DNA of 64,000 bases from Nectonema munidae (Eukaryota; Nematomorpha; Nectonematoida; Nectonematidae): the NCBI GenBank assembly GCA_030549495.1, contig JAUIRK010000931.1, forward strand, positions 744,001-808,000, written 5' to 3'. A program made the position numbers and the translations under genes. Of this stretch, positions 1 to 12,060 are shown in pieces. Each line of letters begins with the position of its first letter. The stretch's first letter is position 1. The notes below the pieces were generated by a model. It saw nothing but the letters and a program-made list of their open reading frames with translations. It made no database searches and was not told the origin of the DNA.

Positions 1-1690
1 CGGAAAAGAATTGATTTGCTTTTATCATCAAAAAAAAATTGAAATGGAATTAAATAAACAATTACCATTATGTGTAGAAAATAATGGAATTAAATCAGCG
101 CTTAGGTTAAAATAAGGGATAATTTTTGAGAGATGACATTAAGAGGACTATAATAGCGGTGTAAATTTCTAGAAAAAATTAAATTTTCGTTTCTTAAAAA
201 TATTTTTTCCGCCTTAAGGAAAATTTTCAATTTTTTTAAAAATAAATCAAATGTTAAATTGAGCTGTTCTAAATATTTACAATAAGCCTCAACCCGTTTG
301 AAACCTGCATCATAATCAAAAACACCGTTACGAGAAGAATAAATAAAACCTTATTTGTTAAGAATAAAAAAAGCCTGCTCTTCTTCTGTCACATTGTCAT
401 AATTTGAGCGAGAGAAATTATATAGCAAATTTCGGACTTCAATTTCAAAATTTCATCATTTACTTCACAAATAAAGCACGTGGAACTCATTTTTCTTAAT
501 AAAAAAAGTTTTTATAATTTTACGAATTAAATTTATTTTATAGAAATATAATAGATTGCTTTAAAAAAACCTCTTGTGAGATGTGATTCTCATCTACATC
601 CACTGATTGATTAAATGTTGCTTTATATGTTACTGATTACTTTTTGTCAGTTAAAATGAAGGCAATGCTTATTTAAAAAGATAGGCTGAAATTGTTTTAT
701 CATTACCGGTTACTTAAGTCATTTTTTAATAAATTTTAAACGCTAAAAAATACATTGGTTCTTTTATTTAAAATATCAAAATTGAAAGATAAATGATTTG
801 TTATAAAAAATACAATGAGAATAAAAAGAATATTGAAAGCATTTGACAAATATATATATAATATTATTCCGATACGATTATACGTTCGAAAAGAAAATTA
901 AATTTAAAAATATATAAAAATGTTCGGGCCATCACTGCCTTCGTGTCACCCTTAATTCAAAAAATTGGGTGATATTTCTTACCTTGCCTACCTGGTATCT
1001 GAGTAACTTTCGAAAGGGAAGAAGGTTAAAATTTTTCATAAAACTATTCTTATTAGCATAATAAAATTTAATATTTTTAAATTGTTTTTAAAAATGAATG
1101 TGGAAATAAAGCCGTAACTTTTATCAACACAATTACTATAAAGAAGAAAAACAAGATACATATTCAAGAGAACACATATGTGAGTCTCTGAAGATATATA
1201 TAAAAAATTTTACTTTCTACTATAAATAGCAACGAAATATCAGGATTATAATCAAAAATTTAGTTATTGTAATTTTGGTTTTTGTATGAGTCTTGCAAGT
1301 TTGAAATTGGCAAAGATATATCAGACTTGATTATATGTGTAATGATTATAAGAAATCTTTTTAAATGATCTCTAAATTTCAAAGAAATATGCTTGATATT
1401 CAGAAATTTTATAAATAGTGTTTCAGTGTAAGTCTTGTAAATATGAAGGCATGAGAAATGAGTTTCTACTTATATATCTAAGTATCCTTCAATATTTCAA
1501 AGCACACATGTTGTCAATATCTCCATATGAGTATTTTCCCATATCAAAAAGTTTGTTTGTTTCAAGCTCTAGCACAGCCCTTTTCATTATTTAAGGTTTA
1601 TCTGTTTTATCACCTTGAAGAGGAGATTTGCTCTATGTACATTTTTAATACTGACTTGTGAAAAAAAATATTTCATTCTTTGAAAGCCAC
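1..1690. other. AT-rich sequence without recognised gene
   Basis: No open frame of useful length and no family resemblance seen on either strand. The stretch is A/T rich with short homopolymers. From about 1635 it resembles segments at about 2845-2905 and 2912-2960 (shared words such as GCTGACTTGTGAAAA and TTGAAAGCCAC), so its right edge probably belongs to the LINE relic that follows. Confidence 0.6.
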
Positions 1691-1699
1691 TCGTTAAGA

Positions 1700-2390
1700 G
1701 AACTCAAAGGATTTTTTCTTTTTTTGTATGCTGACGACATGTCTATTTTATTTTCTTTGAATGATCCTAAAAACAAAATTTTCTAAACTATTTGATTGGT
1801 TCACTACTAATTCTCTTAATATAAACAAAAATAAATCAAAAGCGGTCTGTTTCAAAAAATTATATAGCTTTGATAAAACAAGATTTGATTTTGAATTTAC
1901 ATCCAAATTTAATTTTTAAGTAAAGCAAACTGTATTATCGGGAAAATAAAGCAATGTAGAAGTATTCTATTTATCGCAACTAAATTACTTTTATATAAAA
2001 CTCTATTTTTACCCCATATGGCGTATAGTATTGTTAATTTTGGTCATGTACTCAGTAATAAAGTTTTATCTGCTCAGAAAGAATTAATTCGTTTGGTTTT
2101 TAATAAAAGTTTCAGGTCCCATTCAGATCCGATCTTCTCAGCACATAATATACTGAAATACCAGCATCTATACATTTTACAATGTATTTTATTTTACTCA
2201 AAGTTTAGAAGCATGTCTCTTCCTCTAGTTTATCGAAATTGGTTTTTATACAAAGAAATCTGCTGCAATTATTTTCTTCGCGACTCAACAAATTACCTCG
2301 CTCTGCCAAGACTCAATCTTAACAAGTCAAAAAAGTCTCCCTCATACAGAATTGCTTCTATTGTTAACTACTTTATGTCTTAATACTCCT
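1700..2390 (+). mobile_element. LINE relic A: end of reverse transcriptase domain
   Basis: Translation in shifting frames gives the end of a non-LTR retrotransposon polymerase. A YADD-type active-site stretch (TATGCTGACGAC at about 1726) is followed by LFDWFTTNSLNINKNKSK. A later 2018-2383 piece holds LFLPHMAYSIVNFGH and a tail QKELIRLVFNKSF, which is the thumb/post-RT region of jockey/CR1-like LINEs. The layout matches LINE B at 3145-4065 (LFLPHLQYCNIIWG, QKKAMRLVFNTNF), so A and B are diverged copies of one family. It has several frameshifts and no 5' part, and is certainly dead. The element cannot be assigned to a named family without a search. Confidence 0.75.
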
Positions 2391-2999
2391 TAAATTTAGA
2401 TAACATCTCTTTGCTTCGATATTTTTTAAAATCAATTTTTGTTAACTCTTACAATAATATATGTACTATTCCTCATTGTTTTATTTGTATTTATGATTGA
2501 TATATTTATGTACCAAATGAAATTTTCCGTATGCCCATCTTCTTTTCCAACCATCTTCATAAATAACATCTTCTGCATTTTATATATATACTTATTTATA
2601 TATATTACTTTTCTCTTTTTTTTTTAAATATTATTTAAATTACTAATCTTTACATATACTTTTATGATTTTCATTGTTAACCTTTGATAATATAATTCGT
2701 CATTTAAACTTTATATTTATTTACGGCTCTGACCCTATATATGAATTTAAATATATGATAACATTTTTCGTTTTGATATTTTAATGATTTATCCTTCAAT
2801 TAAATCTTTTTCTTCTTCTTCTACTTCTTCTTCAAGACTAGCTGTATGATACATTTTTAATGCTGACTTGTGAAAAATAATATTACATTCATTGAAAGCC
2901 ACCGTTAAAAGTACAGAGACATGCTATATTTTTAATCCTGACTTCTGAAAAATAATATTATATTCTTAAGCTAATTACTAAAACCACTCTATGATACGA
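2391..2999. other. Degenerate LINE 3' sequence and low-complexity DNA
   Basis: Thymine-rich sequence with a CTTCTT microsatellite-like patch at about 2815-2835. A roughly 70-bp segment (ATACATTTTTAATGCTGACTTGTGAAAAATA) occurs at about 2845 and in part again at about 2920, echoing 1635-1700. The open frame at 2439-2627 is only a hydrophobic translation of T-rich DNA. Confidence 0.5.
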
Positions 3000-3478
3000 A
3001 GTTTATTAATCTTCCGATCTCTGATACGAATTTATAAGAATCTTAGTTCTCACTATATCTCAATTTGGCTTCAGAAGGGGCATAAACACTGAACACTTAC
3101 ATATATGTTTTATCACTAACAACCACATTAATAAAAATATAGAAATGCTTTCAATCTTCATAGATCTATCGAAAGCATTTGATACTCTGAACCACGACAT
3201 ATTTTTGCAAAAGCTTTCTTCATATGGTATTAGAAATAACTCTCTCTCATTGTTGAATTCATATTTAGGAGGAAGATGGCAAATTGTTTTTCTAGATAAT
3301 GTCCAATCTAAGCGAACCTTTTCCACCATGGATGTTCCCTTTTATATTTTTATAAATGATATATATTATGCTAATCCAAATATAAAAATTTTCTTGTTTG
3401 CGGATGACATAACATTTAACTTATCATTGAACGATGCATATGATGCTGCTAAGGAAATTGATCTAGTTATCAAGGGGT

Positions 3479-3665
3479 TGGTTGGTTGGTTGGTTGGTTT
3501 GAGATATCAAAGCACTTTCAGCAGTTAAGCTATATGCTCGCATTATGCTTAAGATGGTTAATCACAGTTTTTGTGAATTTGTTTTTAGAGTTGGGAGCCT
3601 TGGGGATCGAACCCCTGACCTTCAACTGTTAAGCTGAGAGGTACACCCTAACAACCATGAGGCTC
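3479..3665 (-). mobile_element. tRNA-derived SINE, copy 1, inserted in LINE B
   Basis: Read on the - strand the element begins GAGCCTC, contains a box-B-like GGTTCGATCCCC, and closes the tRNA-like part with AAGGCTC, which can pair with the start. A roughly 110-bp body follows and the tail is repeated CCAA units instead of poly(A). The 14-bp direct repeat AGTTATCAAGGGGT flanks it exactly (3465-3478 and 3666-3679) and interrupts the LINE reverse-transcriptase frame, proving insertion after the LINE. A free-standing tRNA gene is unlikely: the anticodon arm is imperfect and the same long body follows in copy 2. Confidence 0.85.
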
Positions 3666-4572
3666 AGTTATCAAGGGGTGTAATACCAACAAAATATAAA
3701 TTAATTATAAAAAAGCATAAGCGATTTACTTTAATTTTAAAAATACTATAATGAATAAAATAAGCCTGCCTTTTGAAGTAGTTAGAAAAGTTAATCTTCT
3801 TGGCCTTGTTATCAACTCTAGACTAAACTGGAACGAACATATCAAGTACATAAACACTAAATTGAATAGAATCATTGGAGTTCTCAAATTTATTAAAAAT
3901 AAGCTTCCATTTAGGCTCAAATTTACTATCTACAAATCTCTTTTTTTACCTCATCTGCAATATTGCAATATTATATGGGGGTACAGTAACACAGATCGCT
4001 TGCTAGTATCACAAAAAAAGGCTATGAGATTAGTATTTAACACCAATTTTAATGCACATACCTAAAAATTATTTCTTCAAGAAAAAATGTTAAAGGTAAA
4101 TGATATATATCTCTACAATATACACCATTTTTTGTATAAATATATCCATGGGCTAATTCCTAGGATTTTATATGAAGCAGTTATACTTACTGAAAATAAA
4201 AAAACATACAGTTTGGGTAAGAATACCTTTGTTTAAATGCCCTTTTGCCGATTATAAAAATCAAAACAGACGCTCAGTTTCGGATTGAGTAATCTCTATA
4301 ATAACCTATCCCATTTGATAAAATTTCTAAATTTATAAGCATTGTCAATACACCCCTATTGATGAAATATGATTATGATTGCCAAAGTGTAAATTGCTAC
4401 ATCTGCAAAAGTACCCTTCCTTAAATGTCATTTTTATTTCATTATATTTTATTTATTTATTTTTTGTTTTCTAATAGTCTGTAATTAGTAAGATTTAAGT
4501 CCTTATATATGTTTACTGTTTTTCTTTAATTGTGTATTTTAATTTTTATTTATACATTACATATATATATTT

Positions 4573-4745
4573 AGAGCCTCACTTAGGGTTAGGGTGTACC
4601 TTTCAGCTTAACAGTTGAAGGTCAGGGGTTCGATCACCAAGGCTCCCAACTCTAAAAACAAATTCACAAAAACTGTGATTAACCATCTTAAGCATAATGC
4701 GAGCATATAGCCTTACGGCTGAAAGTGCTTTGATATCTCCAACCA
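4573..4745 (+). mobile_element. tRNA-derived SINE, copy 2
   Basis: This is the same family as the 3479-3665 element in opposite orientation, roughly nine bases in ten identical by eye. It has a GAGCCTC start, a GGTTCGATCACC box B, the body with TTAACCATCTTAAGCATAAT, and a short CCAA tail. It lies in the 3' region of LINE B. The AT-rich flanks do not allow a secure target duplication. Confidence 0.8.
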
Positions 4746-5110
4746 ACATATAAATAATTTCTTTTTCATAACTTATTTTTAATATTCATTTAATATACTT
4801 ATATAACTAATATATTATTCATTTTTTTTTATATTATCCGAATTTTTGTTACGCATATTTTCTCCTAAAAATCTTACCTAACATCCAATAACTGTTTATT
4901 CTATTTGTAACATAAGGTAGTCATTGTAGGGGTCCCAAGGGCCTTATGACAACCCCGCAAGTCTATTGATGACAAATGTTTTTTATCATACTTTTGTATA
5001 TAATGTTTTTGTTTACAAAATGATTGTAACCTATTCAATATGTCATTTTCTGTGATTCACTTTTGTGTATGCATATCTGTTTGCAAATAAATCTTTCTTT
5101 CTTTTCTTTT

Positions 5111-5529
5111 AGTTCTCACTAGTGAAGACAAACAGCAAATATAAAAGCAAAATCTACAACAAATATTATATCGCATTATGATTTAATTTTACCGCTAGTG
5201 TAATAATATAATAAAAAGTGAATAAGATAAATCACCAAATTTAAAAAAGGAAATACTTGAGATCTTTTACTTAAAAATTAAAAAGATTGAGTAAATCATA
5301 AAACGGAATCATAATTGGCGTTTAATAATGTTAATTAATGTGGTTATTTATTTAATAAAGAGGATTATAGAAAAAGAAAATAATAAAATACACATTAAGC
5401 TTGAATTTACTAACTAAAAGAAAAATAAAATAATAAAACATTTATTAAATAAAAGTTCATAAAGATTGAAAATAAAACACCATTTTATTCGCCATTTTTT
5501 AACTTTGGAAAACATTGGCCATTTTCTGA
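5111..5529. other. AT-rich spacer
   Basis: Simple AT-rich DNA. Nothing recognised on either strand. Confidence 0.5.
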
Positions 5530-6400
5530 TTATGCACGGTTTACTGACAGGTTGGTAGGTAGGTAGGTAGTAAAGAGGATAAGAGAATGTGCGTTATAAA
5601 GGTTTTGAGTGGTAGGGAGTTGATGAAAAGGATGTGGGAGGTTAGGTGTAAGTTTGAGGTTAAGTAATCTACGAGGGAGTTTTCTGGTATGTTTAGGTGA
5701 GCAGGGCACTAGCATATGTGCATGTGGAAATGTTTTGTAAGATTCATTAGGAAGGAGGCGAGTTGAAAGGAGGGAAAGGGGATGTTGTGTGATAGAGAGA
5801 GATCGTAGATTATGTTTTTTGCATCGGTAAAGAAATGGAGGGTAGTAAAATGGAGAAGGAGGTAGTTAATGTTGTTAGTGATCCAAGTGAAGGCATGTAA
5901 AAGGCTGAAGATCGAAAGATATGATCTAAAGGTAAGGTCGAAGCTAGATGAAGCATTTATTTTGAGAGAATTTACTGCTGTGTTTAATTCGTTTAGTGTG
6001 ATTGGAGGAAAAGTAGTGTTTTGGATGGAGTGAATGATATTTTTAGAGTGTTCTCAGATTGTGTGGTGGAAGGGGAGGTCAAAAGAGATCGAGTCGGGTG
6101 GAAAGATTGTTGATAGAAATGGAGGGTTTTAGTTTGTGGTATGATAGGATGAGCAGAGAAGTATTTTTCGGCAAGAATAGAAGGTTTTTTCTTTTTAGTT
6201 AGCCTATTGATGATGTTCCATGGATTATTTGAGTGTTGGCTGGTAAATTTTACCCATGAGTTTTTTTAGCCTGAAGTATTGCCTCTTAGTATTCTTTTTT
6301 AGCAGCAGAATGGATATAATGATTGAGGGGGTGGGGAATTTTTTTTAGGGATTTGATGATGCGTTTCAGTTTGTTTTTTAATACGGTCAGGTTTAAAAAA
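5530..6400 (-). mobile_element. LINE fragment, endonuclease-to-RT linker (R1/I-like)
   Basis: Reading leftward, the - strand shows LTVLKNKLKRIIKSLKKIP, then AAKKEY, EAILQAKK, SWVKFTSQHSNNPW and NIINRLTKKKKP. This Trp-rich linker (AK..SW..F......PW.....L) lies between endonuclease and reverse transcriptase in R1, I and related LINEs. After it the sequence continues as low-quality coding DNA with SENTLKISFTPSK. The stretch is unusually purine-rich on the + strand and ends in GGTAGGTAGGTAGGTA repeats at about 5550-5570. Frameshifts and stops are scattered through it. It belongs to a different LINE lineage from relics A and B. Confidence 0.65.
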
Positions 6401-7944
6401 AACTTCATGGTAAAACATAATTTTTACATTATATGTATTATATTATCTTACAAATTAAAAAAACCGTTCTTCACAAAATATCGCATTTTTTTTGTCAAAT
6501 TGTATGGTATATATTTTAGGTGCACGGTTTATTCTCACCTCAATTTTTTTGTTAATAAAAAAGATATCACTTTCAATTGTAGTATAAAAGTTATAAAAAT
6601 AAAACAGATCTTGTTCTTGTTCTTGTTGTCGCAGCTTGTAGATTTGCTAGAATCCAAAAACTGGCGCGAAGCTTCTATGTTTCTCCAGGTGATGCCACAC
6701 GAAAAACATCAATCGTAGTAAGAAAGAAAAGGGAATAGAAAGGAGAGAATAGAGTAGAGAAAGAAAAGGATAAGTGAGAAAAGAAGAGGAGCAACACGAA
6801 ATGGAGTGAAATAGGCACTATATTACCTAAAAAGGTCTTTTCATTGAGGTTAAAACAAAAGAAAGGTATTGGGATTGCCGCATTGTTGAATGTTGATAAG
6901 TTAAGGTAGTGTTTCTCTTAATAGTATTTCAATGGAACTAACTAATGAAGACAAACTAAAAACAAAGTTAAAATTCGAAAAATATGTGAAATTGAATCAA
7001 TGGAAAAACCTTTGCTTCTGATATATTGAACATGAAATGATTCTATTAAGCTATTTGTTTTGAAAATAAAATAGTAAAATTTTGATTGATTGATTTTTAA
7101 TGAGGCAGCAATAAAATATTGTTTATAATGCTAAAACATTTCATTATTTCTTCATTTAAAATGTGTTCCCCTTATATAACAACAATTAAAGTTTTATTAA
7201 AATAATTTACTATTTTCTCTTCATTTTCACTAGTGCCCACTTTTCCCAACTACTCCACATCAGTCCCCCTAATAAAGTAAAGACACCCGTTGGAATCTTT
7301 ATAATGCATTGATAAATTAATATTGATTGTAAATAGGAAAATAAGATAAACAAAAGTAGGTTGTAAAAAATAAAATAAGCCTCAAACAACGCATAAATTT
7401 TCACAATTAAAATTATATTCATTAGAGCACTTTTTACATTGGATGAAGTTCTTTAAAATTTTTTTACAAGATCTACAAATCATTCTAAACTAACTTCTTA
7501 AAAAATTAATAAATTATATGCCATTTCAAAAGTAAAAATATATAAAAAGTATGGTTGTGGATTTTAGTGGAAAAATATCCCACTCCAACTATTAGTACTT
7601 ACACGGTCTTACTTTTTATTGCATTTTAAAAAATTATAATTTTTCTGATACAATCTTATTTTGAAATTTGATTTCAACACCTACCATAATTTGCAGATGT
7701 TTATCTATCAATCTCTATTTTTCTTATGATAAAAAAAGAAGTTTAGTTAATAAAAAATATTTTACGGTGTAAAGCTAACTGTATGACTATTAATTTTCAA
7801 AAGTCTAAGAAAATATCAACTATTCTGAACTAAGATCTACCAATTTTAAATTTGTGAATGTTCTATTTTTTGGGTGTCATAATAGACAATAATGTAATAA
7901 TAAATTATTTCGAGCCATAGGTTTTATAAAAAGATTCAAAAACT
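6401..7944. other. AT-rich intergenic DNA, nothing recognised
   Basis: Open frames at 6323-6718 and 7210-7422 are hydrophobic or lysine-rich translations of AT-rich DNA, with no motif, no plausible splice structure and no repeat. I see no gene here. Confidence 0.5.
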
Positions 7945-8237
7945 TTTTTTTTTTTTTATTCATTTTTTTGTTTTTTGGTTATATCAAAAAATCTTTTTTT
8001 TTTTTTTTTTCCAAAAAAAATATCAGGATTTGATTTTAATTTTGTATTTTGGGCCCTCTCCCTTTTTTATTTTATATCGAAAAGGGGTTGAAAAATAAAA
8101 ATTTATATATCCAAAATAAATTTTTTTTTAATTAAAAAATTGGGAAGGGGTTTATATTTTATATTTTTAGAGGTTTTATTTTTTTTAAATAAAAAAAAAA
8201 AAAATTTTTTTTAAAAAATAATAAAAAAAAAAAAAAA

Positions 8238-8280
<43 letters not shown>
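7945..8280. repeat. Long T-run then A-run homopolymer tract
   Basis: About 335 bp made almost only of T runs (left) giving way to A runs (right), ending in more than 40 uninterrupted A's before 8280. The T-then-A arrangement could fold back on itself. Assembly quality may be poor here, since such tracts are hard to sequence. It lies about 260 bp upstream of the bHLH exon. Confidence 0.8.
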
Positions 8281-8284
<4 letters not shown>

Positions 8285-8538
8285 ACTCCTAGTTTTTCGA
8301 CATCTCTAAAATGTCTACCAAATTTTTTTTAGAATAAGTATATTATTTTAATTCCTTAGAGAATCATAAACATAATATATTTGAATTTTGATGAATCTTT
8401 TTTTCATATATCTATTTTTCTATTCCTTACTTTAGAGTTTCGACTGACACCGTTTTGAAATTCGTTTGCTCTAAAATGAAAATTACGTAATATATACATT
8501 TTATATTGATTATTAATATAATCAGAATTATTATTAAG

Positions 8539-8732
8539 TAAATTGGAGATAAGAAAAAAGGAGACTCGTAAAATGTGTGCTAGGAAACGAAGATCTCAAG
8601 AAGCGAAATATTTTACTGAATTACAAAATTACCTTCCATTTAATTTATGTCAACAAAGGACAAGTCTTAATAAACTAACAATTTTAAAGCTTGCTATGAT
8701 ATATTTCAAACAGAGTCAAGTCTTAAATTTTC
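8539..8732 (+). CDS. sima-like: bHLH exon of HIF-alpha-like gene
   Basis: The exon encodes a basic region and helix-loop-helix: EIRKKETRKM then CARKRRSQEAKYFTEL, a loop, and LNKLTILKLAMIYF. Against Drosophila similar it aligns without gaps through the basic region, keeping the E, AR.RRS.E, F.EL and LP signature and the helix-2 LNK.(T/S)I..L..(Y)F pattern. The basic helix contacts DNA and the HLH pairs with ARNT/tango. The right border is a consensus donor, GTAAGT at 8733. The left border is probably an AG at 8537-8538; no convincing ATG lies upstream in frame, so an earlier exon should carry the start codon. The exon ends one base into a codon. That base plus TC at 30538 gives Leu, so the next exon is in phase across a 21.8-kb intron. 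Unusual residues: MC replaces the DA/AA of the basic helix. Confidence 0.75.
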
Positions 8733-8759
8733 GTAAGTAAATATTTATTTTATTTATAG

Positions 8760-9039
8760 TAATAGTATTTTTTAAATAATAAAAAGCTCATAAACCCATG
8801 AATATATATTAAAAATATTTGTAGTTCTATCATTTAATATACAAACATAATTTTTCTGCTATAAAAAAGAGATGGACTGAACTTTATTTTGAATATTTCT
8901 TTTATTGTTGATATTCTTATACAGACAATCAGTCATCATATTTATTTTCTGGGCTGCTCTTCCAGTAAATCCGTTTTTAAATCTCATTTTTTACGAACTA
9001 TTTTTACAACTAGAAATATATTTCACATAAAGATGTTTC
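8760..9039. other. Intronic AT-rich DNA
   Basis: Start of the first large intron of the HIF-like gene. Nothing recognised. The open frame from 8889 runs into the TA-repeat at about 9160-9185 and is not credible coding sequence. Confidence 0.4.
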
Positions 9040-9400
9040 ACATATATACCAATTTTCAAGTACTCTGTGTTTACTGGTCTAATGAAAATCAGTCAAACCT
9101 GTTAAAAAATAATTTATATATGACAGCCAATGTCAAAATTAAATTTTTTATACATATATATATTATATATATATATATATATATCCATTTTCAAGTATGT
9201 AGAATTTAATGTTGATGTTCATTTTTTATGAAATCAATAAAACCTCAAAAAATCGTTTAAACCCGTAAATCAATGTTAAATATATAAACTTCAAAATAAA
9301 TTCTACTTGCCGTATTTCTCTGGTAATTATTTTCTTAATTTATATAATAAACCAATTTTAGGTGTTTAATTCACTCAAAATATTTCATTTGTCAGTAAAT
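9040..9400. repeat. Dispersed ~140-150-bp satellite-like repeat, site 1
   Basis: Two degenerate units share TTTTCAAGTA, TGACAG/ATCA..CATGTCAAAATT and TTCATTTTTTATGAAA with the block at 15160-15430. A (TA)n run splits it at about 9160-9185. The segment at about 9330-9400 (AATAAACCAATTTTAGGTG...AATTCACTCAAAATATTT) recurs at about 59770-59815. Confidence 0.55.
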
Positions 9401-10074
9401 TATGTATCTAGATAGGTTGTAATTGAACAAAAAGTTGTCCACATTCTTTATCTAAAAGATTCTCTATTTCACGCAGAAGGAAAAAGATGGACAAATTCAA
9501 TTTAAATTAAAAAATATCTTGATAGTGACTAAATTCTCACATATTGGCATCTGTGCCATTTTTGATAAATCTGACCTATTCTAACTTTTCAGATTTCCTA
9601 CCCATCTTAGTTAAATGATAATTGTAATCCTAGATGATAAGTCATAGATTTAAATATTTTTCATTTGTAAAAGAGGAACTTCTTTTTCACAGTCAAAATC
9701 TTTTTTGAAGCACCCAATATTATATCATTACACCACTTCCTAGTTCATTAGAACGTGGTAGATCTTCCATTTTGTCAAGATACATTTTTTTAAATTATTT
9801 ATTTTGATTAAACGTTCTCTTTTCAATTAGTTTTCATATTGCTTCCTTCGCTCATACTAATCTTCAAAAGATTTTATAATACGTTTTTTTTAAATAAATA
9901 TTTCATGATTGAAGAAAGTATTATAAGCCAAAATATACAAAAAAAAAGTATATTTTTACTATATAACTAATATACAAAGATTTTTTGATTTTTTTTACAG
10001 AACTGATTTTCAGGTATACATTACTAATTCAATTTTCTTCGAGATATTTTTTAACCGTATTAGCCAAAATGAAG

Positions 10075-10790
10075 TACAGAAATATAATAAGCATAGTCGA
10101 TTTGGTATAAAAACAGATATTTTATTTTTTTGAAAATATTTTTAAAGACAGGATCAAACCGCAAATCTGATTGAGGCTTTTAGATATTTTAAAAACATAA
10201 ATTCCAAACCTGAGTCTAATAATAAAACCTGCATCTTCCATTTGGAATAAAAACAGTTATTTTTAATTTTCAAGAATATTTCTGTAGTACATTAAACGTA
10301 AATCAAACATTTCATTGGCACTTTCAGGCATTTTAAAACCTCTAAATGCAAAAACTGATTTCAGAAATGAAACTATCATGATCTACTTGGTATAAAAACA
10401 TATATTTCATGTAAAATTTGAATCAATATTTTTGGAAAAATTTTATAACTAAACGCAAATTTGATTGTACTTATAGATATTTTCAAATCCTAAATGCAAA
10501 AATTGAGTCCATAAATGAAATAGTATGGTTGATTTAGTATAAAAATATATATTTCATATAAATCAGAAGTAAAACTAGTATGGTCGATTTGGTATAAAAA
10601 CATATATTTCATCTAATATTTGAAGGAGTGTTTTTGGAGGCAATTTTTAGAAGTAAACCGCAAATTTAATTAACACTTATAGATATTTTCAAATCCTAAA
10701 TGTTAAAAATGAGTCCAGAAATGAAACCAGCATCACTGATTTAGTATAAAAACATATATTTTATATAAAATTTGAAGGAATAATTAGATA
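10075..10790. repeat. Degenerate tandem repeat, ~145-bp unit, about five copies
   Basis: The phrase GATTTGGTATAAAAACATATATTTCAT, or a close variant, recurs at about 10096, 10236, 10386, 10530, 10580 and 10737. Between copies there is a constant order of TTTTTGGA, AAACCGCAAATTTGATT, TAGATATTTTCAAATCCTAAATG and GAGTCCAGAAATGAAAC. The unit is about 145 bp, with one internal short unit. Copies differ at many positions, so the array is old. Confidence 0.7.
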
Positions 10791-10799
10791 TATTTCTGA

Positions 10800-11515
10800 T
10801 TAATCAAAATTTTGATTGATATTTTCTAAAAAGTTGCCATGATAATTGAAAAAATTAAATTATAAAGAGTTATGCTTTCAAAACTGTATATAATTATAAA
10901 TTTTCAAGGTAGTATATAATATAGACCATAAGTTATATAAGAATATATAAGGTTAACTAAACTTTTAAGTTATATAAGAATAATATAAAGCTAACTACAG
11001 ATAATGTCAAAATTATAGAAATGATACACTGGTAAAGAGGGGTCCACGAGATTTCGTCCACAAAAAACGAGATTTCATCGATAACCAAATAACTTTATAT
11101 TTTCATTCTTTTATAAAAATTAAATTTATATTTGGAATAGATTATTATTTGTCGACGAAATCGCGTGTTTATGTCAGCAACTATAAAACTTAAAATTATA
11201 AATGTTAATATTTTGAATAAATTCTTTGTCCAAAAATCTTGTGGATCTGTATATAAAATTTAAAATGTTGGATATTTTTGTATAATATTATTATTTATAT
11301 TTTGAATGATTTCTTTTGACTCTTAAGAAAACTTAATTTACTTTACATGTCACCTAAAAGTGGAATTAAGTGGTGTAGCAGCTGTTCAGGGTTGCCAGAT
11401 GCTGAGTAGTATCCATGGCCAAATACTTTTTTTCTACTGTTTTAAAATAATTAAATGTGATTATAATTTAATTATTAAGGAAATATTTCTCGCATGAATC
11501 CCTATTGCCAAATAT
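10800..11515. other. Intronic DNA with short direct repeats
   Basis: GTTATATAAGAATA(TA)TAAGGTTAACTA occurs twice at about 10930-11000. At 11040-11175 GAGATTTCGTCCAC and CGACGAAATCGCG form a loose inverted pair. No coding potential seen. Confidence 0.35.
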
Positions 11516-11520
11516 ATAGT

Positions 11521-12060
11521 GTAGTGGTTCCCAAACAGCTGGTCATGACCCACAAGGGGTCACAAGTTTTTTCTGGGGTCATGCAGCGTCCAAGATTTTA
11601 GGGAATTTTTGTTATGGTATTTAGGAATTATTGTTTATTTGAATTTAGGTTGTGTCCTACTCAGACCCGTATATAAAGTGGGACAACTTTTTAGAAAATC
11701 GTGTTAGGTGTTTAGCGACGGGCCTGTGATAGTACGACTATTTTCGTTACTAATGCTTCACATTTTGTTCTGCAGATGCCGAAGAAAAACACATATAACG
11801 AGGGTTTTCATAAGTTCAGCCTGTCATCTATCGTGAACAATGTTGTGTAGTTGCTGCAGTAAGAAGTCATCTGTGAGTTGATGATGCTAACGAGAGTCTA
11901 AAACCTTTCAAGCTGAAGGAGAACCTCAACCAAGTTCATCTAGAATTGGTCAGTATGGGTTTCGCCTACTTGAAAATGAAGAAACACCAGCTCAAGCGAC
12001 CGAGAGTGTATAATATGACATGAGTTCTCTTTCAAGACAGCAAAATCTTTCTTGCTTTTT
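11521..12060 (+). mobile_element. hAT transposon relic, left end and BED-finger remnant
   Basis: The start reads TAGTGGTTCCCAAAC, the usual hAT terminal sequence, followed by GACCCACAAGGGGTCAC. An ATG at 11776 opens MPKKNTYNEGFHKFSL, like the N-terminus of ZBED5/SCAND3-type hAT transposases. In another frame SLKPFKLKENLNQVH matches the second half of the BED zinc finger (compare MKPSKLKDHLSRCH in the element at 19385-22566). The rest of the transposase is missing or unreadable and no right end was found. Confidence 0.6.

Larger units (their letters stand above)
3000..5110 (+). mobile_element. LINE relic B: reverse transcriptase and 3' end, with two SINE insertions
   Basis: The part at 3145-3474 translates to a non-LTR reverse transcriptase core: FIDLSKAFDTLNHDI (first catalytic Asp block), a degenerate middle, then LFADDITF (active-site FADD). 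After an inserted SINE, the 3751-4065 frame gives LLGLVINSRLNWNEHI, LFLPHLQYCNIIWGY and QKKAMRLVFN, the usual order downstream of RT in jockey/CR1-type LINEs. The 3' part ends with a short unique tail and AAATAAATCTTTCTTTCTTTTC at about 5085-5110, a polyadenylation-like LINE 3' end. The endonuclease and 5' half are missing, as expected for 5' truncation at insertion. The frame is broken more than once. It sits about 3.5 kb upstream of the HIF-like bHLH exon and has no obvious link to it. Confidence 0.85.

Noticed and set aside
4573-4645. A functional tRNA gene
   Set aside because: The anticodon arm is imperfect and the sequence continues into a SINE body shared with 3479-3665.
5530-5715. Pro/Leu-rich open frame on the - strand as a gene
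   Set aside because: It lies inside a broken LINE fragment and shows no start or domain of its own.
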